A DNA stretch of 64,000 bases from Acidobacteriota bacterium (GTDB lineage Bacteria > Acidobacteriota > Blastocatellia > Pyrinomonadales > Pyrinomonadaceae). The stretch covers positions 93,822 through 157,821 of the forward strand of contig JAFAZX010000006.1 in assembly GCA_019239425.1 (NCBI GenBank). Direction: 5' to 3'. Below the pieces are notes generated by a model, which saw nothing but the letters and a program-made list of their open reading frames with translations, was not told the DNA's origin and searched no databases. Position 1 is the first letter of the stretch. The number at the start of each line of letters is the position of its first letter. Shown piece after piece: positions 42,901 to 54,775 of the stretch. Made by a program: the position numbers and the translations under genes.

Positions 42901-43983
42901 ATGCGAATTCTTTTCGTCAAACTCGGGAGCATCGGCGACGTGGTGCACACGCTGCCCGCGCTGGCGGCCGTGAGGCGGGCCGTGCCGGGGGCGAAAATCT
43001 CCTGGGTGGTCGAGCGGCGCGCGGCCGAAATTTTGAGGGACAACCCTCTTTTAGAAACCCTCATCGAAGTCGACACGAAGGGATTGAGGCGCTGGCCGTT
43101 GTCTGGGGAGACGCTGCCGGCAACGCGCCGACAGTTGCGACGGTTACGCGCCTCACCCTTCGACCTTTCCATAGATTTCCAGGGACTGCTTAAATCCGCA
43201 CTGGTTGCGCGCCTCTCGGGCGCGCGGCGTCGTGTGGGTTTTTCGCGTGAACACCTGCGCGAGCCGGCGAGCCGTTTCCTCCTGACGGAGACGGTCAGAA
43301 CGCCTGCGCGCCTCAACGTCATCCGCAAAAATCTGGCGCTCGCGTCCGAAGCGCTCGGGGTGAAGTTGCCGACCGCGTCCGAGACGCTCGACTTCCCAGT
43401 CCACGTCTCGCCGCTGCACGAGCGCGAGGCCGACGAGGTCGTCCAAGCGGTCGGAGAAAGGTTCACTATTTTGAACCCCGGCGGCGGCTGGCCGACGAAG
43501 CTCTGGGACGCGAGCCGCTTCGGGGAGCTGGCCGACGCGCTGCTCGTCCGTACCGGCCTGCGCTCGGTCGTCACCTACGGCCCCGGCGAGCGCGAGCTGG
43601 CCGAGCGCGTCGTCGCCGCGAGCCGGACGGGCGGAGCGACGGCCGCCTCGCCTTCCCTGAAAGGTTTCTACGCCCTGGCACGGCGCGCGGCCGTCTACGT
43701 CGGCGGCGACACCGGGCCGACGCACCTCGCCGTCGCGGCGGGCGCGCCCGTCGTCGGACTCTTCGGGCCGACCGAGTGGTGGCGCAACGGTAGCCCTCGC
43801 GAGGAAGACATCTGCGTCGAGCGCGCGGGACTAGGCTGCCGCGTGGACTGCCACCGCCGCGCCTGCTCGCAGTGGGTCTGCATGGAGGTCGGCGTGGCGG
43901 AAGTCCTGGCGGCGGTCGAGGAGCGCCTGCGGCGGGCCGAGAGGATTTCGGAGGCGTTCGAGGTGGGTGCGCGTGGCGCGTAG
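42901..43983 (+). CDS. ADP-heptose:LPS heptosyltransferase I-type (GT9)
   Basis: This 360-residue GT9 protein begins MRILFVKLGSIGDVVHTLPAL, typical of WaaC. It contains LNPGGGWPTKLWD at the donor site and VGGDTGPTHLAVAAGAPVVGLFGPTEWWRNG. A late cysteine cluster (GCRVDCHRRACSQWVC) is seen in many GT9 members. It probably transfers the first heptose to Kdo of LPS. The ATG at 42901 gives the family N-terminus; no Shine-Dalgarno is visible because a repeat arm lies in front. The end overlaps the next gene by about 17 bp. Confidence 0.9.
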   Translation: MRILFVKLGSIGDVVHTLPALAAVRRAVPGAKISWVVERRAAEILRDNPLLETLIEVDTKGLRRWPLSGETLPATRRQLRRLRASPFDLSIDFQGLLKSALVARLSGARRRVGFSREHLREPASRFLLTETVRTPARLNVIRKNLALASEALGVKLPTASETLDFPVHVSPLHEREADEVVQAVGERFTILNPGGGWPTKLWDASRFGELADALLVRTGLRSVVTYGPGERELAERVVAASRTGGATAASPSLKGFYALARRAAVYVGGDTGPTHLAVAAGAPVVGLFGPTEWWRNGSPREEDICVERAGLGCRVDCHRRACSQWVCMEVGVAEVLAAVEERLRRAERISEAFEVGARGA

Positions 43984-44545
43984 GGGCGGGACTTGGGTGC
44001 AGCGCTGGCGCGTCCCGCTCGGCTTCGTCTGCGCGGCGGTGTTCATGGTGCTCGCCAGACCCGACCGGCGCTCACTGTTGGTAGGCGGCGCGGTCGCGCT
44101 GTTCGGCCTCGCCGTCCGCGCCTGGGCCTCCGGGCACATCCGGAAGAACGCGCGGCTCGCGGTCTCGGGGCCTTACGCGCACACGCGGAACCCGCTCTAC
44201 CTCGGCAGCTTCATCCTGGGTCTGGGCTTCACGGTCGCGGCCTCCTCGAGTCTTCTGCTCTTTCTCATCCTCGGCGGGCTGTTCGCCTCGCTCTTCCTGG
44301 GCATCTACTGGCCGGTCATGCGCGTCGAAAGTGCGACCCTTGCCGAGATGTTCGGCGAGGAGTACAAGAGATACGCGGCGGCCGTGCCTCTCCTCTTTCC
44401 GCGGCCGACGCCTTACAGGGCGGGCGAAGATTCGGCGGTCAGGTTCGACCCGTCCCTCTACCTGCGTTACCGCGAATACCGCGCGGCGTTGGGGCTACTC
44501 GTGGCATGGTGCGTGCTCTGGCTGAAAGTCGTTCTGGCTTTCTGA
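43967..44545 (+). CDS. ICMT/PEMT-like membrane methyltransferase
   Basis: This 192-residue membrane protein has about four hydrophobic helices and the motif GPYAHTRNPLYLGSF. That motif is the SAM-binding signature of isoprenylcysteine carboxyl methyltransferase and phospholipid methyltransferase-like proteins. The substrate is unknown; lipids are more likely than prenylated proteins in bacteria. GTG at 43967 (or 43973) overlaps the end of the heptosyltransferase gene, so it belongs to the LPS operon. Confidence 0.85.
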   Translation: MRVARRGGTWVQRWRVPLGFVCAAVFMVLARPDRRSLLVGGAVALFGLAVRAWASGHIRKNARLAVSGPYAHTRNPLYLGSFILGLGFTVAASSSLLLFLILGGLFASLFLGIYWPVMRVESATLAEMFGEEYKRYAAAVPLLFPRPTPYRAGEDSAVRFDPSLYLRYREYRAALGLLVAWCVLWLKVVLAF

Positions 44546-44590
44546 CCTGAACTAGCACACTAAAAGAAGGCTGAAGGAAGGGTGCACACG

Positions 44591-45490
44591 ATGCCTCGCA
44601 GAATTCTGTCCAAAATCACCACGGCGACGGCGACGGCGTTGATTTTCGCCGTTGTACTCTCTTCGGTCGTACGGGCAACGGACACGCCCAAAGAGCGTAC
44701 ACAGCCGCGCCCCGCCCCGGCCATGCCCTTCGTGCCTTCGGAGGAGCTGGTCTACGAGGGCGAGTTCACGAAGATGCTTCTGCGTGGCATCAACATCGCC
44801 GAGCTGCGCTTCACGGCGCAGCGGACGGCGCCCGCCGCCGCGGCCGAGGGGCAGGAGGCCGCGCCCGCTCCGCTCTTGCTGACGACCGACGTGACCTCGA
44901 AGGGCTTCTTCCCGAAACTCTTCGGCATGAGCTTCAAGTTCCACGCGGAGTCGCAGGTCGAGCCGAACGACTTCTACGCGCTGCGCACCTCGAAGCGCGA
45001 CGAGCAGGGCAAGCGCGTGCGGACGAGCGAGACGGTCTTCGACCAGCAGGGGCGCAAAGTCGAGTACACCGAGCGCGACCCGAACAACGAGGCCCAGGCC
45101 CCGCGCGTGATTACGGCCGTGCTCGACGGGCCGACGCAGGACATCGTCTCGGCCCTCTACTTCATGCGCACGCAGCCGCTCACGCCGGGCCAGAACTTCA
45201 GCATCCTCGTCAGCGACTCGGGCCGCACCTTCCAGGTGCCGGCGAAGGTCGTGGCCGAGAAGAAGAAGTTGAAGAGCGTGCTCGGCAAGGTCGAGGTCGT
45301 CCGCGTGGACGTGGAGCTGTTCGGGCCGGGCCGCCCCGTCGAGGAGGGCAAGGGCAAGATGTCCATCTGGGTGACGAGCGACGACCGCCACGTCCCCGTC
45401 AGGGCGCGCCTCTCGCACGACATCGGCACCCTCGACATCAACCTCAAGAGCATCCAGCGCCAGGACGCGCCACAGCTCGCGCAGCGCTAA
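44591..45490 (+). CDS. Exported DUF3108 protein
   Basis: The 299-residue product has a signal peptide and then a DUF3108 domain: PSEELVYEGEFTKMLLRGINIAEL, DIVSALYFMRTQPL, DSGRTFQVPAKVV and MSIWVTSDDRHVPVRARL. The fold is beta-rich. Function is unknown, although such genes often lie beside LPS or envelope genes, as here. The ATG at 44591 follows GGAAGGG at 8 nt; a GTG at 44582 is a weaker alternative. A terminator follows. Confidence 0.87.
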   Translation: MPRRILSKITTATATALIFAVVLSSVVRATDTPKERTQPRPAPAMPFVPSEELVYEGEFTKMLLRGINIAELRFTAQRTAPAAAAEGQEAAPAPLLLTTDVTSKGFFPKLFGMSFKFHAESQVEPNDFYALRTSKRDEQGKRVRTSETVFDQQGRKVEYTERDPNNEAQAPRVITAVLDGPTQDIVSALYFMRTQPLTPGQNFSILVSDSGRTFQVPAKVVAEKKKLKSVLGKVEVVRVDVELFGPGRPVEEGKGKMSIWVTSDDRHVPVRARLSHDIGTLDINLKSIQRQDAPQLAQR

Positions 45491-45512
45491 GTACGAAAGT
45501 TGAATCGAAAAC

Positions 45513-45551
45513 AGAGAAGGCGGAGGCGTCAACGCTTCCGCCTTCTCTTTT
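45513..45551 (+). terminator. Intrinsic terminator of the LPS/DUF3108 region
   Basis: A 16-bp stem (45513-45528 with 45533-45548, one G-T pair) is followed by a short T-run, 22 bp after the stop of the DUF3108 gene. Confidence 0.85.
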
Positions 45552-45622
45552 CATTGACCCGCGCATCTCGCTGCCGTAAGCTGCGACCCGCTCTCCCTGA
45601 ACGTTGAGACGAGGTGTGTCGC

Positions 45623-46558
45623 ATGTCGAACTTCCCCCAGACCGGCAGGACTTGGGCGCGCACGGAGCTGAGATGTTGCCTACGGCTCCCGAACGGCGGC
45701 ATGTCGCCCGACACCACGCCGCGCTGCTGGTACTTCGAGATACCGAGCGCGCACGACACGCCCGGGCACTGGCAGGAGTTGGTTGCCCGCATCATGTTCG
45801 ACATCAACACGGGCCTGCGCCGCCGCCAGCCGGACGACCTCGCCTGGATCGATGTCGAGAGCATCAGGGTCGCCCCGGTTCAGCCGCGCCAAGTCCTCGC
45901 CGCGCCCGAGTCAGACCCGCGCTCGCTGCCCTGGGTGAACATCGACCGGCAGAAGGTCTGGGAGCCGGCCGTCTGCTACTACGTTGACGACGCGGGGCGC
46001 TACGACGTGATGTCGGGCCACGACTACAGCGAGCTGCTCCTCTACAGGCTGCACGGCCGCGGGGAGATAAGCGACGAGCAGTGCCGGGACTTTCTCGGAC
46101 GCTACTACGCCGAGGCGGGGCCTTCGGCCGGGCAGAGGATTTACGCAGACCGCGAAGCGCGCCTCAACAACCTGACAACGATTCGAGAGATCGCGGGCGC
46201 GCCCCGGAAGACTCCGTATGAACAACCCTACAGTTGTTGTCCCGACGCTTCCCCGACCTGGGGCGACTTCGTCAACATCGGTGTTCCGACCGAGGTGCGT
46301 GTGGCGGGCTACGTCGAGCCGGGTGCTGACGGCGCGGAGGCGACAGGTGCGACGGCTTCGGTCTACCTGGAGTCAATCGGCGAGAGTTTGATTCAGGTCG
46401 TCGTGACCGTGCGTGACTTCCTCGGGCTGGGTCTGGCCGAGGCCAAGAGTCTGTCGGAGTCCGCGCCCGTCATCGTTCTCTCGGACGCACCCCGCGCCGA
46501 AGCCGAGCGCTTCCGGCGCGAACTTGAGCGCGTCGGCGCGACCGTCTCACTGCGCTGA
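45623..46558 (+). CDS. Unknown protein with C-terminal ribosomal L7/L12 CTD-like domain
   Basis: In this 311-residue protein the last about 65 residues closely follow the C-terminal domain of ribosomal protein L7/L12: VYLESIGESLIQVVVTVRDF, GLGLAEAKSLSESAP, AEAERFRRELERVGATVSLR. In L7/L12 this domain recruits translation factors. The first about 240 residues match no family known to me. They are rich in Trp, Cys and Arg (TPRCWYFEIP, VCYYVDDAGRYD, YSCCPDASPTWGDFVNIG), with no signal peptide. The L12-type hinge and dimer domain are missing, so it is not a ribosomal L12. The ATG follows GAGG; a GTG 9 bp upstream is possible. It stands alone between a terminator and the glycogen-type genes. Confidence 0.82.
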   Translation: MSNFPQTGRTWARTELRCCLRLPNGGMSPDTTPRCWYFEIPSAHDTPGHWQELVARIMFDINTGLRRRQPDDLAWIDVESIRVAPVQPRQVLAAPESDPRSLPWVNIDRQKVWEPAVCYYVDDAGRYDVMSGHDYSELLLYRLHGRGEISDEQCRDFLGRYYAEAGPSAGQRIYADREARLNNLTTIREIAGAPRKTPYEQPYSCCPDASPTWGDFVNIGVPTEVRVAGYVEPGADGAEATGATASVYLESIGESLIQVVVTVRDFLGLGLAEAKSLSESAPVIVLSDAPRAEAERFRRELERVGATVSLR

Positions 46559-46704
46559 CGCGGAGACACGACCAAGACAATTTCAAATTTGAAATTCTAA
46601 AGCTGTGCCTCTGTGGCAAAACACACCCCGATTTGACTCTCGCCGGATTCGTGATAGGTTAAATCCGACTTCCCCCATCCGAGCCACGGAGCAAACCCAT
46701 TCAG
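46559..46704. other. Intergenic region with AT palindrome and one repeat arm
   Basis: A perfect palindrome TTTCAAATTTGAAA lies at 46581-46594. A single right arm of the ACCACAGAGACACAG family (AAGCTGTGCCTCTGTGG) lies at about 46600-46616. The left arm has decayed. Confidence 0.65.
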
Positions 46705-49149
46705 ATGACGACCGCGTTGGTCATACACGGCCACTTCTACCAGCCGCCGCGCGAGAACCCCTGGACGGAGTTGGTCGAGCGCGAGGCGGGCGCCGCGCCC
46801 TTCCACGACTGGAACGAGCGCATCCACGCCGAGTGCTACCGCCCCAACGGCTTCGCGCGCGTCAGCGACACGCACGGCCGCGTCGAGCGCATCGTCAACA
46901 ACTACGCGCGCCTCAGCTTCAACTTCGGCCCGACGCTCCTCAACTGGCTCGAACGCCACCAGCCCGAGACCTACGCGCGCATCATCGAGGCCGACCGCGC
47001 GAGCGCCCTGCGCCACGACGGCCACGGCAACGCCACCGCGCAGGGCTACAACCATTCCATCCTCCCCCTCTGCAACGAGCGCGACCGCCGCACGCAGATC
47101 CGCTGGGGCCTCGCGGACTTCCGCCGCCGCTACGGGCGCGAGGCCGAATCGCTCTGGCTCCCCGAGACGGCCTGCGACGACGCGACGCTCGCCGCGCTCA
47201 TCGAAGAGGGCCTGCGCTACGTCGTCCTCTCGCCGCACCAGGCGGAGGCCGCGCGGCCCCTCGGGGCGGACGCCTGGCTCGACGTGTCGGACGGCCGCAT
47301 CGACACGACCGTCCCGTACAAGTACCTGCACCAAGACGGCTCGGGCCGCTCCATCGCCGTCATCTTCTACAACGGCCAGATCGCGCGCGGCATCGCCTTC
47401 GAGGGCCTGCTCGCTTCGAGCCACGGCCTGTTGGGGGCGTGCGCGCGCGCGGCTCGCGGCGGGGCGCAGATCGTCAACGTCGCCACCGACGGCGAGAGTT
47501 ACGGCCACCACTTCCGCTTCGGCGACCGCTGCATCGCCTACGCCCTGGAGGTCGAGGCCGAGCGTTTCGGCCTGCGCGTGACGAACTACGGCGAGTTCTT
47601 AGACGGGCACGAGCCCGAGCACGAAGTTCTCGTCAAGCCCGGCCCGAACGGCGAGGGCACGGCCTGGAGCTGCGCGCACGGTTTGGGTCGCTGGACGCGC
47701 GACTGCGGCTGCAACGCCTCAGCGCCCGGCGGCTGGAATCAGCGTTGGAGGACTCCCCTGCGCGCGGCCTTCGACCTTCTGCGGGACGACCTCGCGCCGA
47801 AGTTCGAGGAGGCCGGACGTGAGCTTTTGCATGACCCCTGGGCGGCGCGCGACGAGTACGTCGAACTGCTCGGGCCGGGCGGCTCGGCGCGGCGCGAAGA
47901 GTTTCTCGCGCGACACGCGCGGCACAGCCTCTCGAATGACGAGAAGGTTCGGGCACTGACTCTCCTCGAAGCTCAGCGCGCATCGCTCACGATGTACACG
48001 AGCTGCGGCTGGTTCTTCAACGACGTCTCCGGCATCGAGACCGTCCAGACGCTCCGCTACGCCGGCCGCGTCGTCGAGACGATGGAAGCGCTCGGGCTCG
48101 AGCCTCCCGTCGAAACCTTCCTCGAAATACTCTCCGGGGCGAAGAGCAACCTGCTCGAACGGCCCACGGGCGCGGACATCTACCTGCGCACGGTCGCGCA
48201 GTCGCGCGTCACGCCGCAGCGCGTCGCCGCGCACGTCGCCATCTGCAACCTGCTCGAACCCGAGGTGCAGGAGTCCGACTGCGAGGCGGCCGGCTACACT
48301 TACCGCAAGCTCGACTTCCGCAAGCAGCGGCACGGCCGCGTCACGCTTGAGACCGTCCGGCTCGCGCTGGAAGAGGAGGCCACGGGCCGCCGCCACGAGT
48401 TCGCGCTCGCCGCGATGCACTTCGGCGAGATCGACTACTACTGCGCGCTCCGGCCTTTCAACTCCCCGCGGGAGTACGAGGAGGCCGCCGCGCGCCTCTG
48501 GGCAAACCTGCGCGCCGCGTCGCTCCCCGTGCTTTTGCGCGTCGCGCAGAGCGAGTTCGGCCCCGAAGAGTTCGGGCTCGAAGCGCTGCTGCCGCAGGGG
48601 CAGGGCCACCTCTCGCGCACCGTCTTCGGCAAACTCGTCTCGCGCTTCATGGAGCAGTACGAGAGCCTCTACGAGGAGAACCGGCGCGTCATCGAGCGCC
48701 TGCAGGAGATCGGCTTCCACCCGCCGCGCGAGCTGCGACTCGCCGCCGAGCTGACCGTGGGCCTGCGGCTCGAACGCGAGATACGCGGGCAGCGGCGCGG
48801 CGCGGGCGACTACCGCGCGGCCGTCGAGATCGCGCGCGACGCCGCGCGCCACGGCTACCGCATCGACCGCACCTCGGTCACGCGCGTCTTCGAGGAGACG
48901 GTCACAGAGGCCGCGCGCCTCGTCGTCACGCGCCCCGACGCCGACAACACACGCACGGCCCGCGCGCTCATCGAACTCGGCCGCGAGCTGGGTCTCGAAG
49001 CAAACCTCGAACGCGGGCAGGAGATCATCTACGAGGCCGCGTCCGAGGGCGCGCCGCTCTCCGAAGAGGCGCGCGACTTCGCCCTCGCGCTCGGGCTGGC
49101 CCCGGTCGCGCTCGAAGAGCCTGGGCAGACAATCCTCGTCGAAGGTTGA
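46705..49149 (+). CDS. GH57-type glycoside hydrolase with DUF3536
   Basis: This 814-residue cytoplasmic enzyme starts with VIHGHFYQPPRENPW, the GH57 strand-1 motif. It continues with FNFGPTLLNWL, LWLPETACDD (region of the catalytic residue in GH57) and NVATDGESYGHHF, where the conserved Asp lies. The C-terminal half matches the DUF3536 extension (YTSCGWFFNDVSGIETVQ). It probably hydrolyses or transfers alpha-glucan or related sugar chains. It is followed after 14 bp by glgB, so storage-glucan metabolism is likely. Confidence 0.9.
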   Translation: MTTALVIHGHFYQPPRENPWTELVEREAGAAPFHDWNERIHAECYRPNGFARVSDTHGRVERIVNNYARLSFNFGPTLLNWLERHQPETYARIIEADRASALRHDGHGNATAQGYNHSILPLCNERDRRTQIRWGLADFRRRYGREAESLWLPETACDDATLAALIEEGLRYVVLSPHQAEAARPLGADAWLDVSDGRIDTTVPYKYLHQDGSGRSIAVIFYNGQIARGIAFEGLLASSHGLLGACARAARGGAQIVNVATDGESYGHHFRFGDRCIAYALEVEAERFGLRVTNYGEFLDGHEPEHEVLVKPGPNGEGTAWSCAHGLGRWTRDCGCNASAPGGWNQRWRTPLRAAFDLLRDDLAPKFEEAGRELLHDPWAARDEYVELLGPGGSARREEFLARHARHSLSNDEKVRALTLLEAQRASLTMYTSCGWFFNDVSGIETVQTLRYAGRVVETMEALGLEPPVETFLEILSGAKSNLLERPTGADIYLRTVAQSRVTPQRVAAHVAICNLLEPEVQESDCEAAGYTYRKLDFRKQRHGRVTLETVRLALEEEATGRRHEFALAAMHFGEIDYYCALRPFNSPREYEEAAARLWANLRAASLPVLLRVAQSEFGPEEFGLEALLPQGQGHLSRTVFGKLVSRFMEQYESLYEENRRVIERLQEIGFHPPRELRLAAELTVGLRLEREIRGQRRGAGDYRAAVEIARDAARHGYRIDRTSVTRVFEETVTEAARLVVTRPDADNTRTARALIELGRELGLEANLERGQEIIYEAASEGAPLSEEARDFALALGLAPVALEEPGQTILVEG

Positions 49150-49163
49150 GGGAGGGAGAAGGG

Positions 49164-51635
<2,472 letters not shown>

Positions 51636-51639
51636 AGCT

Positions 51640-52485
51640 TTGAAGAGAGGAGCCCGCACAACCCCGGGGCCGAGTCAGGGCGGCGGCCTTCTCGTCATCG
51701 GCCACCGCGGCGCCTCGGGTCACGCGCCCGAAAACACGCACGCCGCCTTCGAGCTGGCCTTCGAACACGGAGCCGACGGCATCGAGTTCGACGTGCGGCT
51801 CGCGCGCGACGGCGTGCCTTACGTCTTCCACGACGCCAGGCTGGAACGGACGGCCGGCGTCGCCCACGACGCCGACGTCCACTCCTCGACGACGCTCTCG
51901 CAGATGTACGCGGGCCACTGGTTCAACCGGCGCTTTCCGAACCGCGCGCAGATGGAATACCTCTGGGAGAAGATTCCGACGCTCGAACAGGTCTTCGAGC
52001 GGTACGGCCAACACACACTCTACGCCGAGATGAAGTGCGAGGACGTGTCGCGCCAGCCCGCGCTCGCGCGCGCCGTCGTCGAGCTGATTCACAGGTACGG
52101 CCTCGCCCGGCGCGTCATCGTCAAGAGCTTCGCGCTCGACTCGCTCGCGGAGGTGAAGCGGCTCGCGCCCGAGGTTCGCACGGCCGCGCTCTTCGGGCGA
52201 AGCTGGCCGCGCCCGCTCGTCCCGACCGCGCACATCATCGCCGAGGCCACGAACTGCGGCGCCGACGAAATCTCGCTCCACCGCTCTTTGCTGCGCGAAA
52301 AGACGGTCGAGGCGGCGCACGGCCGCGGCTTCGAAGTCCTCGTCTGGACGGTCAACTCGCCGGCCGCCCTGCGCCGCGCGCGCGCTCTCGGCCTGCGCGC
52401 AGTCTTCACAGACTTCCCCGGTTACTTGCGCGAGACGCTCGACGCCCTACTCGCGGAGGGCAACGCGGGCGGCGAAATAGCATGA
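51640..52485 (+). CDS. Glycerophosphodiester phosphodiesterase
   Basis: The enzyme cleaves glycerophosphodiesters to glycerol-3-phosphate and an alcohol. The 281-residue protein has GHRGASGHAPENTHAAF with the catalytic His, DGIEFDVRLARDGVPYVFHD with the metal ligands and second His, and EMKCED. The C-terminal part ends in VWTVNSPAALRRARALGLRAVFTDFP, typical of the family. The TTG at 51640 lies 4 bp after glgB; no better start is seen. Absence of a signal peptide suggests a cytoplasmic enzyme. Confidence 0.92.
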   Translation: MKRGARTTPGPSQGGGLLVIGHRGASGHAPENTHAAFELAFEHGADGIEFDVRLARDGVPYVFHDARLERTAGVAHDADVHSSTTLSQMYAGHWFNRRFPNRAQMEYLWEKIPTLEQVFERYGQHTLYAEMKCEDVSRQPALARAVVELIHRYGLARRVIVKSFALDSLAEVKRLAPEVRTAALFGRSWPRPLVPTAHIIAEATNCGADEISLHRSLLREKTVEAAHGRGFEVLVWTVNSPAALRRARALGLRAVFTDFPGYLRETLDALLAEGNAGGEIA

Positions 52486-53381
52486 GCCCCGCCGAGCACT
52501 CACAGGACAGAATCTACACGCGCCCGCCGCACTTCTCAGTACACCTCCGCGCGGGACGCCGCCTGCGCTTGTCCGGCGGCGCGCGCGCCGACTACGCCGC
52601 GCTGCTGCTGCTCGAAGGGAGCATGCGTTGGCGCGCCTCGGCTTCTAACGCCGAGGGGGCGGACGAGGCGGACGCGGATGAGAACGTCTTCGCGTCCGGC
52701 GAACTCTTCGGGGGCGAGGCGCTGCTGGCCGCGCCCGGCGACGACCTGAGCGGCGCGTTCGCGGGCTACGCCGAGTACGTGCTGCTCCGGCTCTCGCCCC
52801 TCTTCGTCACGGACTGCGCGGCGCGCGCGGGGCTGGCGCGCGCCGACATGGTCGTCACCTTCCGCGAGCGCGCCGCCCGCAACGACGCGCGCCTCGCGCG
52901 GCTCGCGCGCGACCTCGGCGAGGAGCTGCGCGAGGAGGCGGCCGGGCAGGAGGTGGTCGTCGGCGCGCTCGTCGAGCAGGCGCTCGTGCAGCTCCTCCGG
53001 CGCTACGCGAACCTGCGCCGCTCGGCCCGCCTCGAACTCTCGCGCGCGGGCCTGGTCGACCGGCGCATCCGCCTCGCCGTCGAGCTGATGCACGCGCACA
53101 TGCACCGCGACCTCGCGCTCGAAGAGATAGCCTCCGCGGCGCACCTCTCGCCCTTCCACTTCGCGCGCCTCTTCAAGAAGCTGACGGGGGCCACGCCCCA
53201 CGCCTACCTCGCGTCCTTAAGGGCCGCGCGCGCGCAGGCGCTCCTCGCCGAGACAGACCTCCCCGTCACGGAGGTCGGCGCCCGCGTCGGCTACATGAGC
53301 TCCAGCCACTTCGCGCGCGCCTTCCGACAGGCCACCGGCCTCTCGCCCCGCGCCTACCGCAAGGCCCTCGTCCGCGGCTAA
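52482..53381 (+). CDS. AraC-family transcriptional regulator
   Basis: The 299-residue protein has an N-terminal cupin-like sensing region of about 190 residues and a C-terminal AraC domain with two helix-turn-helix units (ALEEIASAAHLSPFHFARLF and VTEVGARVGYMSSSHFARAF, then ATGLSPRAYR). The ATG overlaps the previous TGA (ATGA), so it is coupled to the phosphodiesterase gene. It may control this glucan/lipid operon; the ligand is unknown. An inverted repeat begins 4 bp after the stop. Confidence 0.9.
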   Translation: MSPAEHSQDRIYTRPPHFSVHLRAGRRLRLSGGARADYAALLLLEGSMRWRASASNAEGADEADADENVFASGELFGGEALLAAPGDDLSGAFAGYAEYVLLRLSPLFVTDCAARAGLARADMVVTFRERAARNDARLARLARDLGEELREEAAGQEVVVGALVEQALVQLLRRYANLRRSARLELSRAGLVDRRIRLAVELMHAHMHRDLALEEIASAAHLSPFHFARLFKKLTGATPHAYLASLRAARAQALLAETDLPVTEVGARVGYMSSSHFARAFRQATGLSPRAYRKALVRG

Positions 53382-53384
53382 GGC

Positions 53385-53480
53385 GAGGCAGAAGCCCGAC
53401 CGTGAGGGAGGGCGTCGGTCTTACGTCAAGCGCAAGCTGAGTAAGACCGACGCCCTCCCTCACGGTCGGGCTTCTGCCTC
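53385..53480. repeat. GGAAGCCCGACCGTGAGGG-family inverted repeat, copy 3
   Basis: Perfect 40-bp arms (53385-53424 and 53441-53480) flank a 16-nt loop. The outermost and innermost bases differ from the other two copies but match between the two arms of this copy. Confidence 0.95.
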
Positions 53481-53584
53481 AAACATTTTTTCTGCAAGAG
53501 TCTCCTTCCCCTCCCGTTCAACCCGCAGAAAGCTTCGGCCGGGTGAGTGGCCGGCAAACAGTTTCGGAGGAGAGGAAGAGCAAC

Positions 53585-54772
53585 ATGAAGCGTTTCTTTG
53601 TGAGAATCCCGTCGGCCTTTTTGACCTTCGCCCTCGGCCTCGGCATGGTCACCGCGCTCGCCGGAACCTACACGCCCGCGCCGAGCGACCCGCCCCCCAA
53701 CCCCGACGCGAACGCCGAGAAGACCCTTGAGATGGTCTTCGTCCTCGACACGACCGGCTCGATGGGCGGCCTCATCGACGGCGCCAAGCAGCGCATCTGG
53801 GGCATCGTCAACGAGGTGATGCAGACGCCCGCCAAGCCGAACGTCCGCGTCGGCCTCGTCGCCTACCGCGACCACGGCGACGCCTACGTCACGCAGGTGC
53901 TCCCGCTCACCAACGACCTCGACAAGGTCTACACGACGCTGATGGAGTACCGCGCCGACGGCGGCGGCGACGGCCCCGAGGACGTGCGCCAAGCGCTCGC
54001 GGACGGCGTGCGCCGGGCCGGGTGGTCGAAGTCTACGCCCAGCACCGCACAGATCGTCTTCCTCGTCGGCGACGCGCCGCCGCACGACGACTACGCGCAG
54101 GAGCCGGACACGCTCGACACGACGGCCGAGGCGGTCAAGGCCGGCATGGTCGTCAACACCATCCAGTGCGGCGGCGACGACACGACCCGGCAGGTCTGGC
54201 AGCAGATCGCCCGCCGCGGCGAGGGCCAGTTCTTCGCCATCGCGCAGGACGGCGGCGTCCAGACCATCGCCACGCCTTACGACTCGCGCCTCTCCGAGTT
54301 GGGCAACAAGCTCGGCGCGACCTACCTCGCCTACGGCGGCGGCGCGGGCCTGGAGGGCGAGAGGTTCCGCGCCGGCGCGAAGGAGCGCCAGGTCAAGACC
54401 GAGTCGGTCGTCGCGGTCGAAGCGCCCGCCGCCGCGCAGGCCGACCGCGCCGTCAACAAGGCGCTCAACCGCGACGCGTACGTCGGAGACCTGCTCCAGT
54501 CCATCGAGAACGGCTCGGTCAAGCTCGCCGACGTGAAATCGGAAGACCTGCCCGCCGACCTGCAGAAGCTCTCATCCGACGAGCGCAGGAAGGAGGTCGA
54601 GCGCCGCCTCTCCGAGCGGCAGAAGATTCGCGACGAGATCGTCTCGCTCAAGAAGCAGCGCGACGACTACATCGCGGCCGAGCGCAAGAAGCAGGCCGGC
54701 CCGCAGACCGGCTTCGACGCCGCCATCGCCTCCGCCCTCAAAGCGCAGATGGCGAAGAAGGGCATCAAGTAA
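53585..54772 (+). CDS. Exported VWA-domain protein with C-terminal coiled coil
   Basis: This 395-residue protein has a signal peptide or N-terminal anchor, a Pro-rich spacer, and a VWA domain with DTTGSMGG, Thr in the DGGGDGPEDV region and FLVGDAPPHDDY. From about residue 240 there is an Ala-rich link, then a charged helical region (SSDERRKEVERRLSERQKIR) likely to form a coiled coil. The VWA part resembles those in proteins monitoring periplasmic or extracellular partners; no enzymatic function is expected. The ATG follows GGAGAGGAAGAG. It stands alone. Confidence 0.88.
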   Translation: MKRFFVRIPSAFLTFALGLGMVTALAGTYTPAPSDPPPNPDANAEKTLEMVFVLDTTGSMGGLIDGAKQRIWGIVNEVMQTPAKPNVRVGLVAYRDHGDAYVTQVLPLTNDLDKVYTTLMEYRADGGGDGPEDVRQALADGVRRAGWSKSTPSTAQIVFLVGDAPPHDDYAQEPDTLDTTAEAVKAGMVVNTIQCGGDDTTRQVWQQIARRGEGQFFAIAQDGGVQTIATPYDSRLSELGNKLGATYLAYGGGAGLEGERFRAGAKERQVKTESVVAVEAPAAAQADRAVNKALNRDAYVGDLLQSIENGSVKLADVKSEDLPADLQKLSSDERRKEVERRLSERQKIRDEIVSLKKQRDDYIAAERKKQAGPQTGFDAAIASALKAQMAKKGIK

Positions 54773-54775
54773 AAA

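Noticed and set aside
52035..52481. A longer AraC protein starting inside the phosphodiesterase gene
   Set aside because: The upstream residues are the out-of-frame translation of the phosphodiesterase. The ATGA overlap at 52482 is a classical coupled start.
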